From NCBI GenBank assembly GCA_964526225.1, contig CAZGLL010000002.1, positions 27,292 to 91,291 of the forward strand: a stretch of 64,000 nt of DNA, written 5' to 3'. The translations under genes and the position numbers were made by a program. Origin of the DNA: DRYM01 sp964526225 (GTDB taxonomy: Archaea; Thermoproteota; Thermoprotei_A; EX4484-217-1). Positions 26,602 to 35,363 of the stretch are shown in pieces (the stretch's first letter is position 1; every line of letters begins with the position of its first letter). The notes beneath the pieces were generated by a model that saw only the letters and a program-made list of their open reading frames with translations, was not told where the DNA came from and searched no databases.

Positions 26602-27762
26602 TTGATAGAAGGTTCTCTTGAAGAGTTGCGAGAGGAACTATACCTTACTCGTAGAGCATCACAGTTCATCATTGATTGTCTATGGGAGCTAGACAAGTTG
26701 CCAACCATTAACCAAGCATACCAAATGTTCTACAGGATGCTTAGGGAACAAGATTTTCGTGCTTATCAAGCTAAGCAGATATACAAGTATGCACTAGCAC
26801 TAGTAAAGTCAGCTAAGAGGAATGGAGGAAAGAAACCTGTTCTAAAGAAGCTTTCTGCTAGACTAGACTAGTACGATGCTAGAGTAGACCTAGAGAACCA
26901 GCTAGCAATTCTGAAACTGAGAAACAAAGAGTTCAAGATAAAGCTGCTTCATAACAGGAACTATATCAGAAAGTTCATAGGGAGGAAGTGGTATGAGGTA
27001 ATTGTAAGCATTGATAAGCAAGGGAGGATATGGATATCGATACCTTTTAGATGGGATTACGAACCATATAAACCGAGAAACATGATTTCTCTAGACCTAA
27101 ACCCGAAGAAAGTGGTTGTCTACAATGGTAGAAAGGTTAGGAGAATCAGCACTAGGTTTACTGAAGCACTATATCTCAAATATCTTGCTGAAGATGTTCA
27201 GAAGCATCATAGCTATGCTTGGAAAAGAAATGAGAAGTGACTTGAAATTATTAGAGCTTTGCATAGACGTTCAAGGAATATTGTAATTGATTGGTGTAGA
27301 AAGTTCGCTAAGTACATAGTGCTTAAGGCTAGGAAGACTAGGAGCACTATCGCTTTAGAAGATTTGGAGAAGCTATGGTTCAATGCTTCACAGAAATCGC
27401 CTAGCTTAGCTGACAAGCTATTGAGGTTTGCATACCGTAAACTACAGCTTGCAATAATAACCAAGGCTGTTGAATACAACGTACCAATAGTATTTGTTAA
27501 TCCCAGAGGAACGTCAACTACTTGTCCTATATGTGGAAACAAATTATCCTATACTCATAGGCTAGCTATATGCGGAAACTGCGGATTCGTAGCAGACAGA
27601 GATACTGTAGGAGCTATGAACATCTGCCTCGGAACAATCCAAGTCCTCGCCCCGCGCCAAGGGTCGTGGAGCACCCGCTCGATGACGGATGAAATCCAAC
27701 TGAAGAGCGGGTCTATATATGAACCGATGACTGCTTATATAAAATCATATACAAGCATATAA
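26602..27762 (+). pseudogene. tnpB: TnpB RNA-guided nuclease gene with two in-frame stop codons
   Basis: One continuous reading frame of about 386 codons is interrupted only by TAG at 26869-26871 and TGA at 27238-27240; there are no frameshifts. All RuvC residues remain: Asp in L-D-L-N-P (27094), Glu in A-L-E-D-L-E-K-L-W (27358), and Asp in A-D-R-D-T-V-G-A-M-N (27595). The zinc finger C-P-I-C-G...C-G-N-C-G is also complete. TnpB proteins are RuvC nucleases guided by an omega RNA made from the element's right end. Two nonsense mutations and nothing else suggest recent loss, or stop suppression. The start codon is uncertain. Confidence 0.85.
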
Positions 27763-27820
27763 AGAGGCAAACCCAGGGAGGACATCATCATGTTGCTCTT
27801 CAGTAAGGGCGAATTTCATC
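27673..27820 (+). ncRNA. Predicted omega-RNA/right-end structure of the TnpB element
   Basis: GATGAAAT (27688-27695) and ACTGAAGAGC (27699-27708) pair with GCTCTTCAGT (27795-27804) and ATTTCATC (27813-27820), forming an 18-pair interrupted stem. A competing stem pairs ACCCGCTC (27673-27680) with GAGCGGGT (27705-27712). The region overlaps the 3' end of tnpB, where omega RNAs of this family are encoded. A guide would begin just after 27820. Prediction from sequence only. Confidence 0.55.
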
Positions 27821-27872
27821 ATTCCGAGATACTATATTTAGTAATGTTTAATATATTTACTTTAAAGGGAGG

Positions 27873-28643
27873 GTGTTAAGTATTCGTGGGGAATTTAAGA
27901 TTGTTGAGGTAGGTAATGTTGTTTATTGCGATAATTTGAGCTGGAGAGAAAATGTATTTAAAGACAGATTTGATGGAGGAAAAGTTTTAGCTGAATTCTT
28001 AACATACACTGTTCCTAATATTTTAAAGAGAAAGATCGCTATTTTCGCGCTAGTTGCCGGAGGTGTTCCAGTAACGTATGCTCTTTCTAAAACCCTTAAG
28101 AAGCAATTTGACATTCTTGTGGTTAAGAAAATAACTTATCCATGGACTACTGAAGCGGGTTTTGGAGCAGTAGCGCCTGATGGAACTTATGTTTATGATA
28201 AATTCGTAGCTGAGAACTATCTAGGTTACTCGGAGGAAGATGTTAAACACCTAGCTAATGAGGTAAAAGGGTATGTTATTAATAGAACCTTGAGGCTTAG
28301 GGGTTCACTTGAATACCCTAACATGAAGGATTATACAGTAGTCATAGTTGATGACGGTATAGCTACAGGATATACTATGGTGGTAGCAACTAGATTTCTT
28401 AGAAAGAAAAATGTAAGTAAAATCATCGTAGCCTCCCCTACAGCTAGCAATACCGGATTACAGCTCGTTTCTAAAGAAGCAGACAAGGTAGTTATTGTCA
28501 ATGTTAGATCGTCACCTTATGCTGTTGCTGACGCATATCTCGAATGGCATGATGTTAGCGATGGAGAAGTGTTAGGAATTCTAGCAGAGGCAGAGAAGGC
28601 TAATCTATACCCTCCCACATGGAGGACAAATCGAAACATTTAA
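27873..28643 (+). CDS. Phosphoribosyltransferase-fold protein
   Basis: 256 residues with the PRPP-binding loop V-V-I-V-D-D-G-I-A-T-G-Y-T near residue 163, typical of type I phosphoribosyltransferases. The first loop V-A-G-G-V-P-V is also present. The base specificity cannot be read; similar proteins with long inserts are annotated as predicted phosphoribosyltransferases of unknown substrate. The GTG at 27873 overlaps the GGGAGG ribosome-binding site, so the true start may lie a few codons downstream. The 3' end overlaps the following membrane gene by 25 bases. Confidence 0.82.
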   Translation: MLSIRGEFKIVEVGNVVYCDNLSWRENVFKDRFDGGKVLAEFLTYTVPNILKRKIAIFALVAGGVPVTYALSKTLKKQFDILVVKKITYPWTTEAGFGAVAPDGTYVYDKFVAENYLGYSEEDVKHLANEVKGYVINRTLRLRGSLEYPNMKDYTVVIVDDGIATGYTMVVATRFLRKKNVSKIIVASPTASNTGLQLVSKEADKVVIVNVRSSPYAVADAYLEWHDVSDGEVLGILAEAEKANLYPPTWRTNRNI

Positions 28644-29449
28644 GAAATCCCCTTGCAGAATTCATGACAAAGAGTGATGATGTTATGAGTTCCCCCTATC
28701 TTATGATGATTAAGAGATACATTGGCGAAGCTGAGAAAACAGATTATATAATGCCTCTATGGTTACCGTTTCTTCCAGCAATATTAGCGGTCGTATCAAC
28801 GTTTCTACTTCTCTACACGATAATTGCTGCTTCAATACATAAAGAGGCCATGGGAGCAAGTGGTGCTGTAGCTTTTGTAAGCTTAGTTGCAGTTGCTGGA
28901 TCACTTTTCTTACTACTATACATTGCTTCAATAGCTGTAGGAATATACGTTCTTTACAAACTCATTACTAGAAGAAATGATCACTTCAGAAGAACACATA
29001 AACTCTACGATACAATAGTTAATCTCCTAAAGGAGAAGGAAGGTAGCACGGCTGAAATAGTTGAAATGGAATCGATAGTTTACGATATGAAAAATGAAGA
29101 AACAGAGAAAAATGCAGTCTTATGGGTCGTTTTAACAGTACTTATAGGGATATTGTGGTTCTACATAGCACACTTCCTAAATAAAGACTTTAGAAAGCAT
29201 GAACTGAGGGAAAGAAGACTAATATCTCTCATAAATAATGTTCTTAGGAAACATGGTGCGCCAGGTATTGTGAAGTTTGAAGAAAAAGTTCCCGATAGAA
29301 GCACGTTACTGTACATAGTTTTAACAATAATTACATTAGGGTTCTTTGGGCTCTACTGGATATACACGTTAGCTAAGGATCCAAATGAGCACTTTAAGCA
29401 ACATAGAGTGGTAGAAAACCAGCTTGTAGGATTCCTAGAGAACCTATAG
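28619..29449 (+). CDS. Four-helix membrane protein, DUF4234-like C-terminus
   Basis: 276 residues. Hydrophobic segments lie near 45-70, 80-110, 160-185 and 228-250. Between segments 2 and 3, and after segment 4, are similar cytoplasmic helices (H-F-R-R-T-H-K-L-Y and H-F-K-Q-H-R-V-V-E), so the protein looks like an internal duplication. The last segment, I-T-L-G-F-F-G-L-Y-W-I-Y, resembles DUF4234. Translation is coupled to the phosphoribosyltransferase gene by a 25-base overlap. The function is unknown. Confidence 0.65.
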   Translation: MEDKSKHLRNPLAEFMTKSDDVMSSPYLMMIKRYIGEAEKTDYIMPLWLPFLPAILAVVSTFLLLYTIIAASIHKEAMGASGAVAFVSLVAVAGSLFLLLYIASIAVGIYVLYKLITRRNDHFRRTHKLYDTIVNLLKEKEGSTAEIVEMESIVYDMKNEETEKNAVLWVVLTVLIGILWFYIAHFLNKDFRKHELRERRLISLINNVLRKHGAPGIVKFEEKVPDRSTLLYIVLTIITLGFFGLYWIYTLAKDPNEHFKQHRVVENQLVGFLENL

Positions 29450-29508
29450 TTCACGTAAAAACTCTAATGATCGAAATTTTTACTTTCCCAAAACTTCATT
29501 TTTATCAA

Positions 29509-29516
29509 TATAAAAG
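29509..29516 (+). promoter_or_regulatory. TATA box for the LLM oxidoreductase gene
   Basis: TATAAAAG lies about 25 bases upstream of the TTG at 29536, so the message is predicted to be leaderless or nearly so. Confidence 0.55.
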
Positions 29517-29521
29517 TTTTG

Positions 29522-29534
29522 GTGGTTGAACCAC
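29522..29534. promoter_or_regulatory. Perfect palindrome at the transcription start (possible operator)
   Basis: GTGGTTGAACCAC is a perfect inverted repeat with a one-base centre. It sits between the TATA box at 29509 and the predicted start at 29536, where a bound regulator would block initiation. It contains a GGTGG that could also be read as a ribosome-binding site. Confidence 0.45.
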
Positions 29535-29535
29535 A

Positions 29536-30489
29536 TTGGTTAAGATTGGTATTGTTGTTCCCCAATATGGTGTTGGTATTAGAGAAACCAATAGGTTTGT
29601 TAGAATTGCTGAAAAATTAGGATATTATTCGCTATGGGTTGAGGACCATTTAACTCCATGGCAGCTTCAACAGAACAAGTCAGCTTTCGAATGCTTTACA
29701 TTGTTATCACACATAGCTTCAATAACTAAGAAACCAAGAGTAGGGACTTTGGTTACAAACGTAATATATAGACATCCCGCAATATTAGCTAAATCGGCTA
29801 CGACAATAGATAGAATTTCAAATGGAAGGTTGGAGCTAGGATTAGGGCTGGGATGGTATGAAGACGAAATATTATCCTATAACCTACCCTATCCCCCTCT
29901 TAAACGGAGAATAGAGATGCTTAGTGAGCTAATAGACTATCTTAAAAAGCTATGGACTGCTAAAGGAAAAGTTAGTTTCAATGGGAAATACTTCAGACTT
30001 AAGAAAGCATATTTCAATCCTAAGCCCAAGCAAAAGCCCCATCCACCAATTATCATAGGTACTGCTGGGGAAAAGAAAATGCTGAAACTGGTAGCTGAAA
30101 AAGCGAATGGTTGGAACTATGGTGCTTTAACTCCTGAGCAATTTAAGGAAAAAGCAGCTATTCTTAAAAAACATTGCGAAAATGTCGGAAGAAATTTCAG
30201 TGAAATAGAGAAATCTCTTGAACTATATGTCTTTATAGCGGAAACATCCGAGGAAGCTGAGAACATTAAGAGAAGATATTGGGAAATCATTCCTAAGGGT
30301 GAAAAACTACAACACATAATTCAGGATTTCTACATGAAAACAGCTTTAACGGGAACGCCAAGAGATATTGAAGAGGCGGTTAAGGAATATGCTAAAGTTG
30401 GTGTTGATCACTTAGTCTTAGTGTTCCCGGGTAAGCGAAGATTCGAAATGATGAAGATTTTTGGTGAAAAAGTCCTACCTAATCTCTAA
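29536..30489 (+). CDS. LLM-class F420-dependent (luciferase-like) oxidoreductase
   Basis: 317 residues of bacterial-luciferase-like TIM barrel. Typical pieces are I-G-I-V-V-P-Q-Y-G at the start, L-W-V-E-D-H-L, the G-R-L-E-L-G-L-G-L-G-W phosphate-binding region, and P-P-I-I-I-G-T-A-G. Archaeal members generally use coenzyme F420, as in N5,N10-methylene-H4MPT reductase relatives, but the substrate cannot be told. TTG start, likely leaderless, with a palindromic site over the transcription start. It stands alone. Confidence 0.88.
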   Translation: MVKIGIVVPQYGVGIRETNRFVRIAEKLGYYSLWVEDHLTPWQLQQNKSAFECFTLLSHIASITKKPRVGTLVTNVIYRHPAILAKSATTIDRISNGRLELGLGLGWYEDEILSYNLPYPPLKRRIEMLSELIDYLKKLWTAKGKVSFNGKYFRLKKAYFNPKPKQKPHPPIIIGTAGEKKMLKLVAEKANGWNYGALTPEQFKEKAAILKKHCENVGRNFSEIEKSLELYVFIAETSEEAENIKRRYWEIIPKGEKLQHIIQDFYMKTALTGTPRDIEEAVKEYAKVGVDHLVLVFPGKRRFEMMKIFGEKVLPNL

Positions 30490-30798
30490 GCTTGTTTAGC
30501 AAAGAACCCTCAATTTTTCTTTAACATCATCACCTAATATTAAGTAACCGAAAATTGCTTCCAAACATTCGAAAATGGTGGTTTTCCTAAACTAAACAAT
30601 TCCACTTAAAATCACAAGACAACTTTTACCTTAGCGTTAACTAGGAAATCAGTCGAAACCTCCATCATCACATGAGAACTCAGTTTGAGTCGTGTTCATC
30701 ACAGAGAATTGCTGTTCGTGGAGACCCAGCTTCATCCATCCCCCTTTCGACGGGGGTGTCTGCGGGCGTCGGCGGGCGCCAAAATAAATTTCTCCGAG
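30490..30798. other. 309-base spacer containing a GC-rich island
   Basis: The first 160 bases are ordinary AT-rich spacer after the oxidoreductase gene. From about 30655 the composition changes abruptly to GC-rich up to 30782. That part is described separately as a candidate RNA. No credible protein gene is present. Confidence 0.6.
30655..30783 (+). ncRNA. Candidate structured non-coding RNA in a GC-rich island (strand uncertain)
   Basis: A GC-rich block stands out from the AT-rich surroundings, which in AT-rich thermophile genomes often marks structured RNA. Hairpins seen: ACTCA/TGAGT near 30675-30690, and CCCCC/GGGGG around TTTCGAC at about 30740-30756. The end reads GGCGGGCGCCA. It does not fit tRNA, RNase P RNA or SRP RNA by eye. 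A remnant of a TnpB-type right end is an alternative, because TCGTGGAG also occurs in the right end at 27664-27671. Confidence 0.4.
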
Positions 30799-31623
30799 CT
30801 ACCGCTTTTTACTTTTACTTAAAACCTCACATATTTCCTCTTCTAGAAACTTGAATTCCGAAATGGATTTTCTCCGAAGATTCCATTGCATGTTCATATA
30901 CCTACCTAAGTATAGCTTCTCAGCTAACTCTATTTCCAAAGATGTTGGTTTATCGAAAAACGACTCTAAACCTAAGGTTTCCGAAAAACCATCGATAATT
31001 AGATTTGCAATTTCCCAGAATGAAATCCTCCTTCCGATAATTGTTGAGAGATTATTGACTCTATACTTTACCGGATCAACGTCTTTATACGGTTGGTTTC
31101 TAGGAGGAATAATTAAAACCTCGTATAGTGTTTTTAAATCCGCATTTATGAGAAGAGATCCATGAAGAAATATCGTATTCCAACGTAGTGAAGCTGCTAC
31201 CCCTGAAACCTTCCATCCGTGGACTACAACATCGTTTACGTTTCTTACCTCAGGTTTTAACCCTAAATTCCTAAGTGCTGTAAGAATTCCGTTTAAAACA
31301 TATGTGTAAATGCGGTTCACAGTCTTCTTTATTCTTGAATCCTTAATAACTAATGTATAGTTTAAATTGCCCATATCGTGGTATACTGCTCCACCGCCAG
31401 TAAACCTTCTAACAATAGGTATGTTTCTACTTTCAGCTAGGGAAACACGTACTTCATCATTTACGTTTCTTAAATATCCGATTACTATTGCTTTCTCGTT
31501 TCTCCATATCCTTAAAATAAAGCATTTTTCCTCTGTAGAACATGCTCTAGCTAAGGCTTCCTCGAATGCTAAGTTAAAATATGGGTTTCCCGGTTTTTCG
31601 AAAAGAAGCACTCTTAGACTCAT
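30799..31623 (-). CDS. lplA: Lipoate-protein ligase A family protein
   Basis: 274 residues. The lipoyl-site signature R-R-F-T-G-G-G-A-V-Y-H-D is at 72-83 and the family Lys138 lies in K-V-S-G-V-A-A-S. These mark the BPL_LplA_LipB fold. The enzyme activates lipoate (or octanoate) with ATP and attaches it to a lysine of acyltransferase subunits or glycine-cleavage H protein. In some archaea a separate small C-terminal-domain protein (LplB) is needed; this protein has some 100 residues after the core. It follows the MoxR and DUF58 genes by 9 bases, perhaps only by read-through. Confidence 0.85.
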   Translation of the reverse strand: MSLRVLLFEKPGNPYFNLAFEEALARACSTEEKCFILRIWRNEKAIVIGYLRNVNDEVRVSLAESRNIPIVRRFTGGGAVYHDMGNLNYTLVIKDSRIKKTVNRIYTYVLNGILTALRNLGLKPEVRNVNDVVVHGWKVSGVAASLRWNTIFLHGSLLINADLKTLYEVLIIPPRNQPYKDVDPVKYRVNNLSTIIGRRISFWEIANLIIDGFSETLGLESFFDKPTSLEIELAEKLYLGRYMNMQWNLRRKSISEFKFLEEEICEVLSKSKKR

Positions 31624-31632
31624 AGTTTTCAG

Positions 31633-33027
31633 CTACATTACAGCTCTTATTGTTTCAAGCTTTCTAATAGCTACATCAACTATGTCATGCGGTCCAACAG
31701 TTACCGCAGCTATACCATTTTTTAGAAGAGTGTTTATTGTTTTCTGCTTATCTTCGATGGCCCTAATAGCTCTTATCCTGTAAATGGCTGCTTGAATCCC
31801 CTTAAGCGTTATTGCTTCAAAAAATTCAATCATAGGTACAATCATGAAAACAATGTTGTTTCTAGCTTGTAGCTCCTTAAGAATATCTATGAATTCCCCT
31901 AGGCCTTCACCGTAATGTAGTGTTGAGAAAATAACCAAGACGTTTCTTTCCCTAGGTAAATATCTTGGTAAATTCTTTCTCAAAACATTTGCTAAGTAAG
32001 TATAGTTTAAACCTGAAATCTCATGTGACGTCGGCCATTCTATTCTAGCTAGCTCCTTAGTGATAGACGTTAATCCTCTAACGCCTCTCTCTAACGGTAA
32101 AATACGTGATATCTTGTCTCCGATGTAAACTAGGCCTACAGAATCCCCTTTTCTAAGAGAATAGTTAGCTATAGCTAAAGCAGCTCTAGCAACGTATTCA
32201 GCAGCAGTATTTCCCCATGACCCAGTAAAAGCTGGCGATCTCAAATCAAGTATTAGGAAAATGTTGAGGGAAACTTCGTGTTCGAATTCTTTAACGAAAA
32301 ACCTTTGAGCACCAAATCGAGCCGAAGCTTTCCACTCAATCCATTTGTATTCATCACCTGGAACGTATTCCCTAACACCGTAAAATTCTATACCATAACC
32401 TTTCCTTTTGGCCCTAGATAAACCAGCAGGCTTAGTACTATACGATCCCCTAAACCCAACTATCGATACAGGTTTAGGATAAATCCTTATTTGAAAGGTA
32501 TCACCTACATCAGCTGTTGATTTGAAAAATCCGAAGAAATCCCTTATAGTTATTCTCACAGGAGGAAATGTGTGAACACCTATCCTTGGAAGTAGAACAT
32601 ATGTTAACTTTATTTCCGATTTCGGAGGAATAGTTAGCGCTGTTTTAGGCGAGCCTTTAACTAACTTAAATGTTGTCGGATAGTTTAAAACTACTTCAGC
32701 ATATTCCAAAGGAATTATTGTTGGGTTCTTAATTATCGTTGTTACTTTAAGCTCTCTCCCTTCAATAGCTATTTCTGGAGCTTCTCTCTCAACAACAAGC
32801 TTCCTTAGAGCTAACGCTTCAGCCTTCATGAAAATATTTGAGGCTGTAAGTAGCAACAGAAGGAAAAGAGATAGTGAAAGAAGTGTTGCTGATTCTTCTC
32901 TAGCAAAAATTATTCCTAATACGAAGAGAAGAGCTGCTAACGAAACAGTTGCGTAAGCTCTTGAAGTATACTGTTCGAGGGGAGGAAGCTTTAGCCCAAT
33001 AGCTTCCTCTTCTCTACGGTTAGACAA
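31633..33027 (-). CDS. DUF58 (von Willebrand A-like) membrane protein, MoxR partner
   Basis: 464 residues. Two hydrophobic segments at about 28-62 are followed by a beta-rich domain and the DUF58 core, with G-I-E-F-Y-G-V-R-E-Y-V-P-G-D-E-Y-K-W-I-E-W-K-A-S split by its usual turns. A vWA-like part follows (L-I-L-D-L-R-S). DUF58 proteins with MoxR ATPases are thought to assemble or activate metalloenzymes and surface complexes. It follows MoxR by 14 bases in the same operon. Confidence 0.88.
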   Translation of the reverse strand: MSNRREEEAIGLKLPPLEQYTSRAYATVSLAALLFVLGIIFAREESATLLSLSLFLLLLLTASNIFMKAEALALRKLVVEREAPEIAIEGRELKVTTIIKNPTIIPLEYAEVVLNYPTTFKLVKGSPKTALTIPPKSEIKLTYVLLPRIGVHTFPPVRITIRDFFGFFKSTADVGDTFQIRIYPKPVSIVGFRGSYSTKPAGLSRAKRKGYGIEFYGVREYVPGDEYKWIEWKASARFGAQRFFVKEFEHEVSLNIFLILDLRSPAFTGSWGNTAAEYVARAALAIANYSLRKGDSVGLVYIGDKISRILPLERGVRGLTSITKELARIEWPTSHEISGLNYTYLANVLRKNLPRYLPRERNVLVIFSTLHYGEGLGEFIDILKELQARNNIVFMIVPMIEFFEAITLKGIQAAIYRIRAIRAIEDKQKTINTLLKNGIAAVTVGPHDIVDVAIRKLETIRAVM

Positions 33028-33041
33028 AACAGATACCCTCG

Positions 33042-33983
33042 TTAAGGCTTAGGAACTTCCACTTTCTTCAAAACTTCTTCAATAACGTTTTCGGGAGTGT
33101 ATCCTTCAAACTCGTATTCCGGCTTAAGAATAATCCTATGTACAAGTGATGGTGTAACAACGGCTTTAACATCGTCAGGTATTACATAATCTCTACCTTC
33201 CATTAAAGCCCATATTCTTGAAAGCCTGTAAATAGCTATAGCACCTCTAGGTGAAGCACCAAGCTTAACTGCAGGATGTTTATGGGTTTCTTCAACTATC
33301 GAAACAATGTACTCGTAAATAGCATCGTCAACATGTACTTTTTCAGCTTCCTCCCTAGCTTTAAGAACGTCTTCTGCTCCTGCAACAGGTTCTAACTTTT
33401 CTATTTCTCTTTCAATCATATCTATTCTCTTAAGAACCTCAATTAAGCCCCTATGAGATGGATGCTTAGTATTAAGCTTAACTAGGAACCTATCCAGTTG
33501 AGCCTCCGGTAGCGGAAACGTACCTTCCATTTCGATTGGGTTTTGTGTTGCTATTACTGTGAATGGTTTTGGTAGTTTGTGTGTTTCCCCTTCTATTGTA
33601 ACCTGCTTTTCCTGCATAGCCTCCAACAAAGCACTTTGAGTCCTAGGAGAAGCACGATTAACCTCATCAGCCAAAACAATATTAGCAAAAACAGGGCCCT
33701 TTCTCGTTTCAAACTCTCCAGTTTTTGGATTGTAAACTTTTGTCCCTAAAATGTCGGCTGGTAGCAGGTCAGGTGTAAACTGTATTCTTCTAAACTTTAA
33801 ATTGAAAAGTTTAGAAACAACTCTTGCAGTAAGTGTTTTAGCTATTCCCGGAACACCCTCTAATAAAATATGTCCTTCAGTAATCATCGACGCTACAATA
33901 AATTTAACTTCGTTCTCTCTTTCAACAACAATACTACTTGATTTCTCAAGAACCTTCCTCATAATTTCCGAGAACTTTGACAA
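33042..33983 (-). CDS. moxR: MoxR-type AAA+ ATPase
   Basis: 313 residues. Walker A is G-V-P-G-I-A-K-T at 43-50, Walker B is A-N-I-V-L-A-D-E-V-N-R-A, and a P-R-T-Q-S-A-L-L-E-A-M-Q-E arm follows. A sensor region A-T-Q-N-P-I-E-M-E-G and a C-terminal lid domain complete it. These are the hallmarks of the MoxR (MRP) branch, chaperones that mature partner complexes with vWA-domain proteins. It heads the leftward operon with DUF58 and faces the DUF4129/DUF4350 operon across a 114-base promoter region. Confidence 0.93.
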   Translation of the reverse strand: MSKFSEIMRKVLEKSSSIVVERENEVKFIVASMITEGHILLEGVPGIAKTLTARVVSKLFNLKFRRIQFTPDLLPADILGTKVYNPKTGEFETRKGPVFANIVLADEVNRASPRTQSALLEAMQEKQVTIEGETHKLPKPFTVIATQNPIEMEGTFPLPEAQLDRFLVKLNTKHPSHRGLIEVLKRIDMIEREIEKLEPVAGAEDVLKAREEAEKVHVDDAIYEYIVSIVEETHKHPAVKLGASPRGAIAIYRLSRIWALMEGRDYVIPDDVKAVVTPSLVHRIILKPEYEFEGYTPENVIEEVLKKVEVPKP

Positions 33984-34097
33984 TGCTCAATCCCTACAAG
34001 GGGTAGTTTATTTTAGAATACATAATATTTTCTCTAATAGTTTGATTTAGAGTAAATCTAAAAGTTCTTGGAGCGAGAATAAGATAAGTGATAAGGT

Positions 34098-35345
34098 ATG
34101 AAAGCGTCATTAACATTATTTGCGACGGTTTTGGTGGTTTCGCTACTTATATGCTCATCCGTAGTTAATGCTGCTGTTGTAAGGCATTCTCAGCAGTTTG
34201 TAGACTATGTAGAAACAGTAGCTACTGAAACCTTAGCTACCCAATTACCACAAATACCTGAGGAAGCACTTCAATTAGCTAGCGAAATTGAGTCTCTTGT
34301 CCCAGAATTCTCTGATCCTGAAATACAAAGGGAACTTCTAGAAATATCTAAGCTTCTGGAGGAGGGGAATACCGTTGAAGCTATTAATAACTATCAAGAA
34401 CTTATGGACTATGCCGCAAACCTTTTAGAATCAGGGGGATTAAGTGTCGAAGAATATGGGGAACTTCTTAGAATATTCTCTCAAATGACAACCTTAGCGG
34501 GGGAGTTATCTGTTGATCAGCAGATAGCTTTGAGAAACTACTATGCTTCATATATGAATAGATTATCAGATAAACTATACTACGAAGGAATAACCAGTAA
34601 CAACATGGATCTTGTTGAGTTAGCTGAGGAGCTTAAAGATCTCTCCTATGCTCTAAAATCCGGAGATGCTTCATTAAACGATATTGAGAGAGTACTTAGC
34701 TCTCTTGAAATGCTGTCCTCTAAAAAGCAGATAGCTCCTGAAACTCTTGAAGATATAGATCAAAGCCTTAACGTCCTTAGAAATGTGGCGTCAATATTTC
34801 CGGAGCAAACAGTAACATCGCCTCATGCTCTTGGAGGCGACGGATTAAGTAGTTTCGTTAAAAACTATGTTGGCTCCTTGAGAACGCCATTAATAACTAT
34901 GCCTTCTATAGCTTTAAGTTCTCTAGCTTCAAATACGACAACGCTAATGTATGTTGGAGCGATCGTCGGAGCAATGGTCCTTACATACTTCTTAGTAATG
35001 TTCCTTAGAAAGTTCGGCGTAAAGGTTTCAGCTAGAAAGGTTGTTGAAAAAATAGTGTATAGTGTTAAGCGCGAAATTAAAGCTAAGGTAAGAATAAGCG
35101 GGGTAATAGAGGCTTACTGGTACGCTGTAGGTATTCTTTCAAAGCTCGTTCCCAAACTAAACTATGAAACTCATAGAGAGTATCTGAAAAAAGTGCGAAT
35201 AAATGATATTAGAGGAGATTTTGAAAAACTAACCTTTCTCTACGAAAAAGACAGGTTTTCAAGGGAAAAAGCAAGTGAAAAAGAATCTGAAGAGGCTGAG
35301 TATTTAGCTAAGAAAATAGAATTAAATGTTTTGAAAAGAATTTAG
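34098..35345 (+). CDS. Exported protein with DUF4129-type C-terminal domain
   Basis: 415 residues. An N-terminal signal (residues about 5-25) leads into a long helical extracellular region rich in Glu and Leu. A membrane helix at about 293-313 follows, and then a cytoplasmic domain with W-Y-A-V-G-I-L..L-V-P-K-L-N-Y-E-T-H-R-E-Y and F-L-Y-E-K-D-R-F-S. The last part matches DUF4129, which regularly occurs with MoxR/DUF58 and transglutaminase-like proteins. First gene of the rightward operon. Confidence 0.75.
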   Translation: MKASLTLFATVLVVSLLICSSVVNAAVVRHSQQFVDYVETVATETLATQLPQIPEEALQLASEIESLVPEFSDPEIQRELLEISKLLEEGNTVEAINNYQELMDYAANLLESGGLSVEEYGELLRIFSQMTTLAGELSVDQQIALRNYYASYMNRLSDKLYYEGITSNNMDLVELAEELKDLSYALKSGDASLNDIERVLSSLEMLSSKKQIAPETLEDIDQSLNVLRNVASIFPEQTVTSPHALGGDGLSSFVKNYVGSLRTPLITMPSIALSSLASNTTTLMYVGAIVGAMVLTYFLVMFLRKFGVKVSARKVVEKIVYSVKREIKAKVRISGVIEAYWYAVGILSKLVPKLNYETHREYLKKVRINDIRGDFEKLTFLYEKDRFSREKASEKESEEAEYLAKKIELNVLKRI

Positions 35346-35363
35346 CATAAGAGATGATACCAT

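Larger units (their letters stand above)
26505..27822 (+). mobile_element. IS605/IS1341-type TnpB-only transposable element, inactive
   Basis: The element runs from an imperfect hairpin at 26521-26570 to the end of a long imperfect stem at 27820. It holds one tnpB gene with two in-frame stops and no tnpA transposase. The ends are structured and GC-rich compared with the flanks, as expected for single-strand transposons of this class. Exact borders cannot be fixed without an empty site. It separates the small-protein genes at 25.9-26.4 kb from the phosphoribosyltransferase gene. Confidence 0.75.

Noticed and set aside
26448..26708. Open frame on the minus strand across the left end of the TnpB element
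   Set aside because: It lies opposite the hairpin and the start of tnpB, has no start signal, and overlaps the better-supported 50-residue gene at its edge.
30738..30756. T-arm-like hairpin around TTTCGAC, with CCA further on, suggesting a tRNA
   Set aside because: No anticodon or D arm can be built at the right spacing, and the CCA is too far from the stem.
30672..30854. 60-residue open frame in the GC-rich island
   Set aside because: The composition reflects the GC-rich RNA-like block; it runs into the end of the lipoate ligase gene and has no ribosome-binding site.
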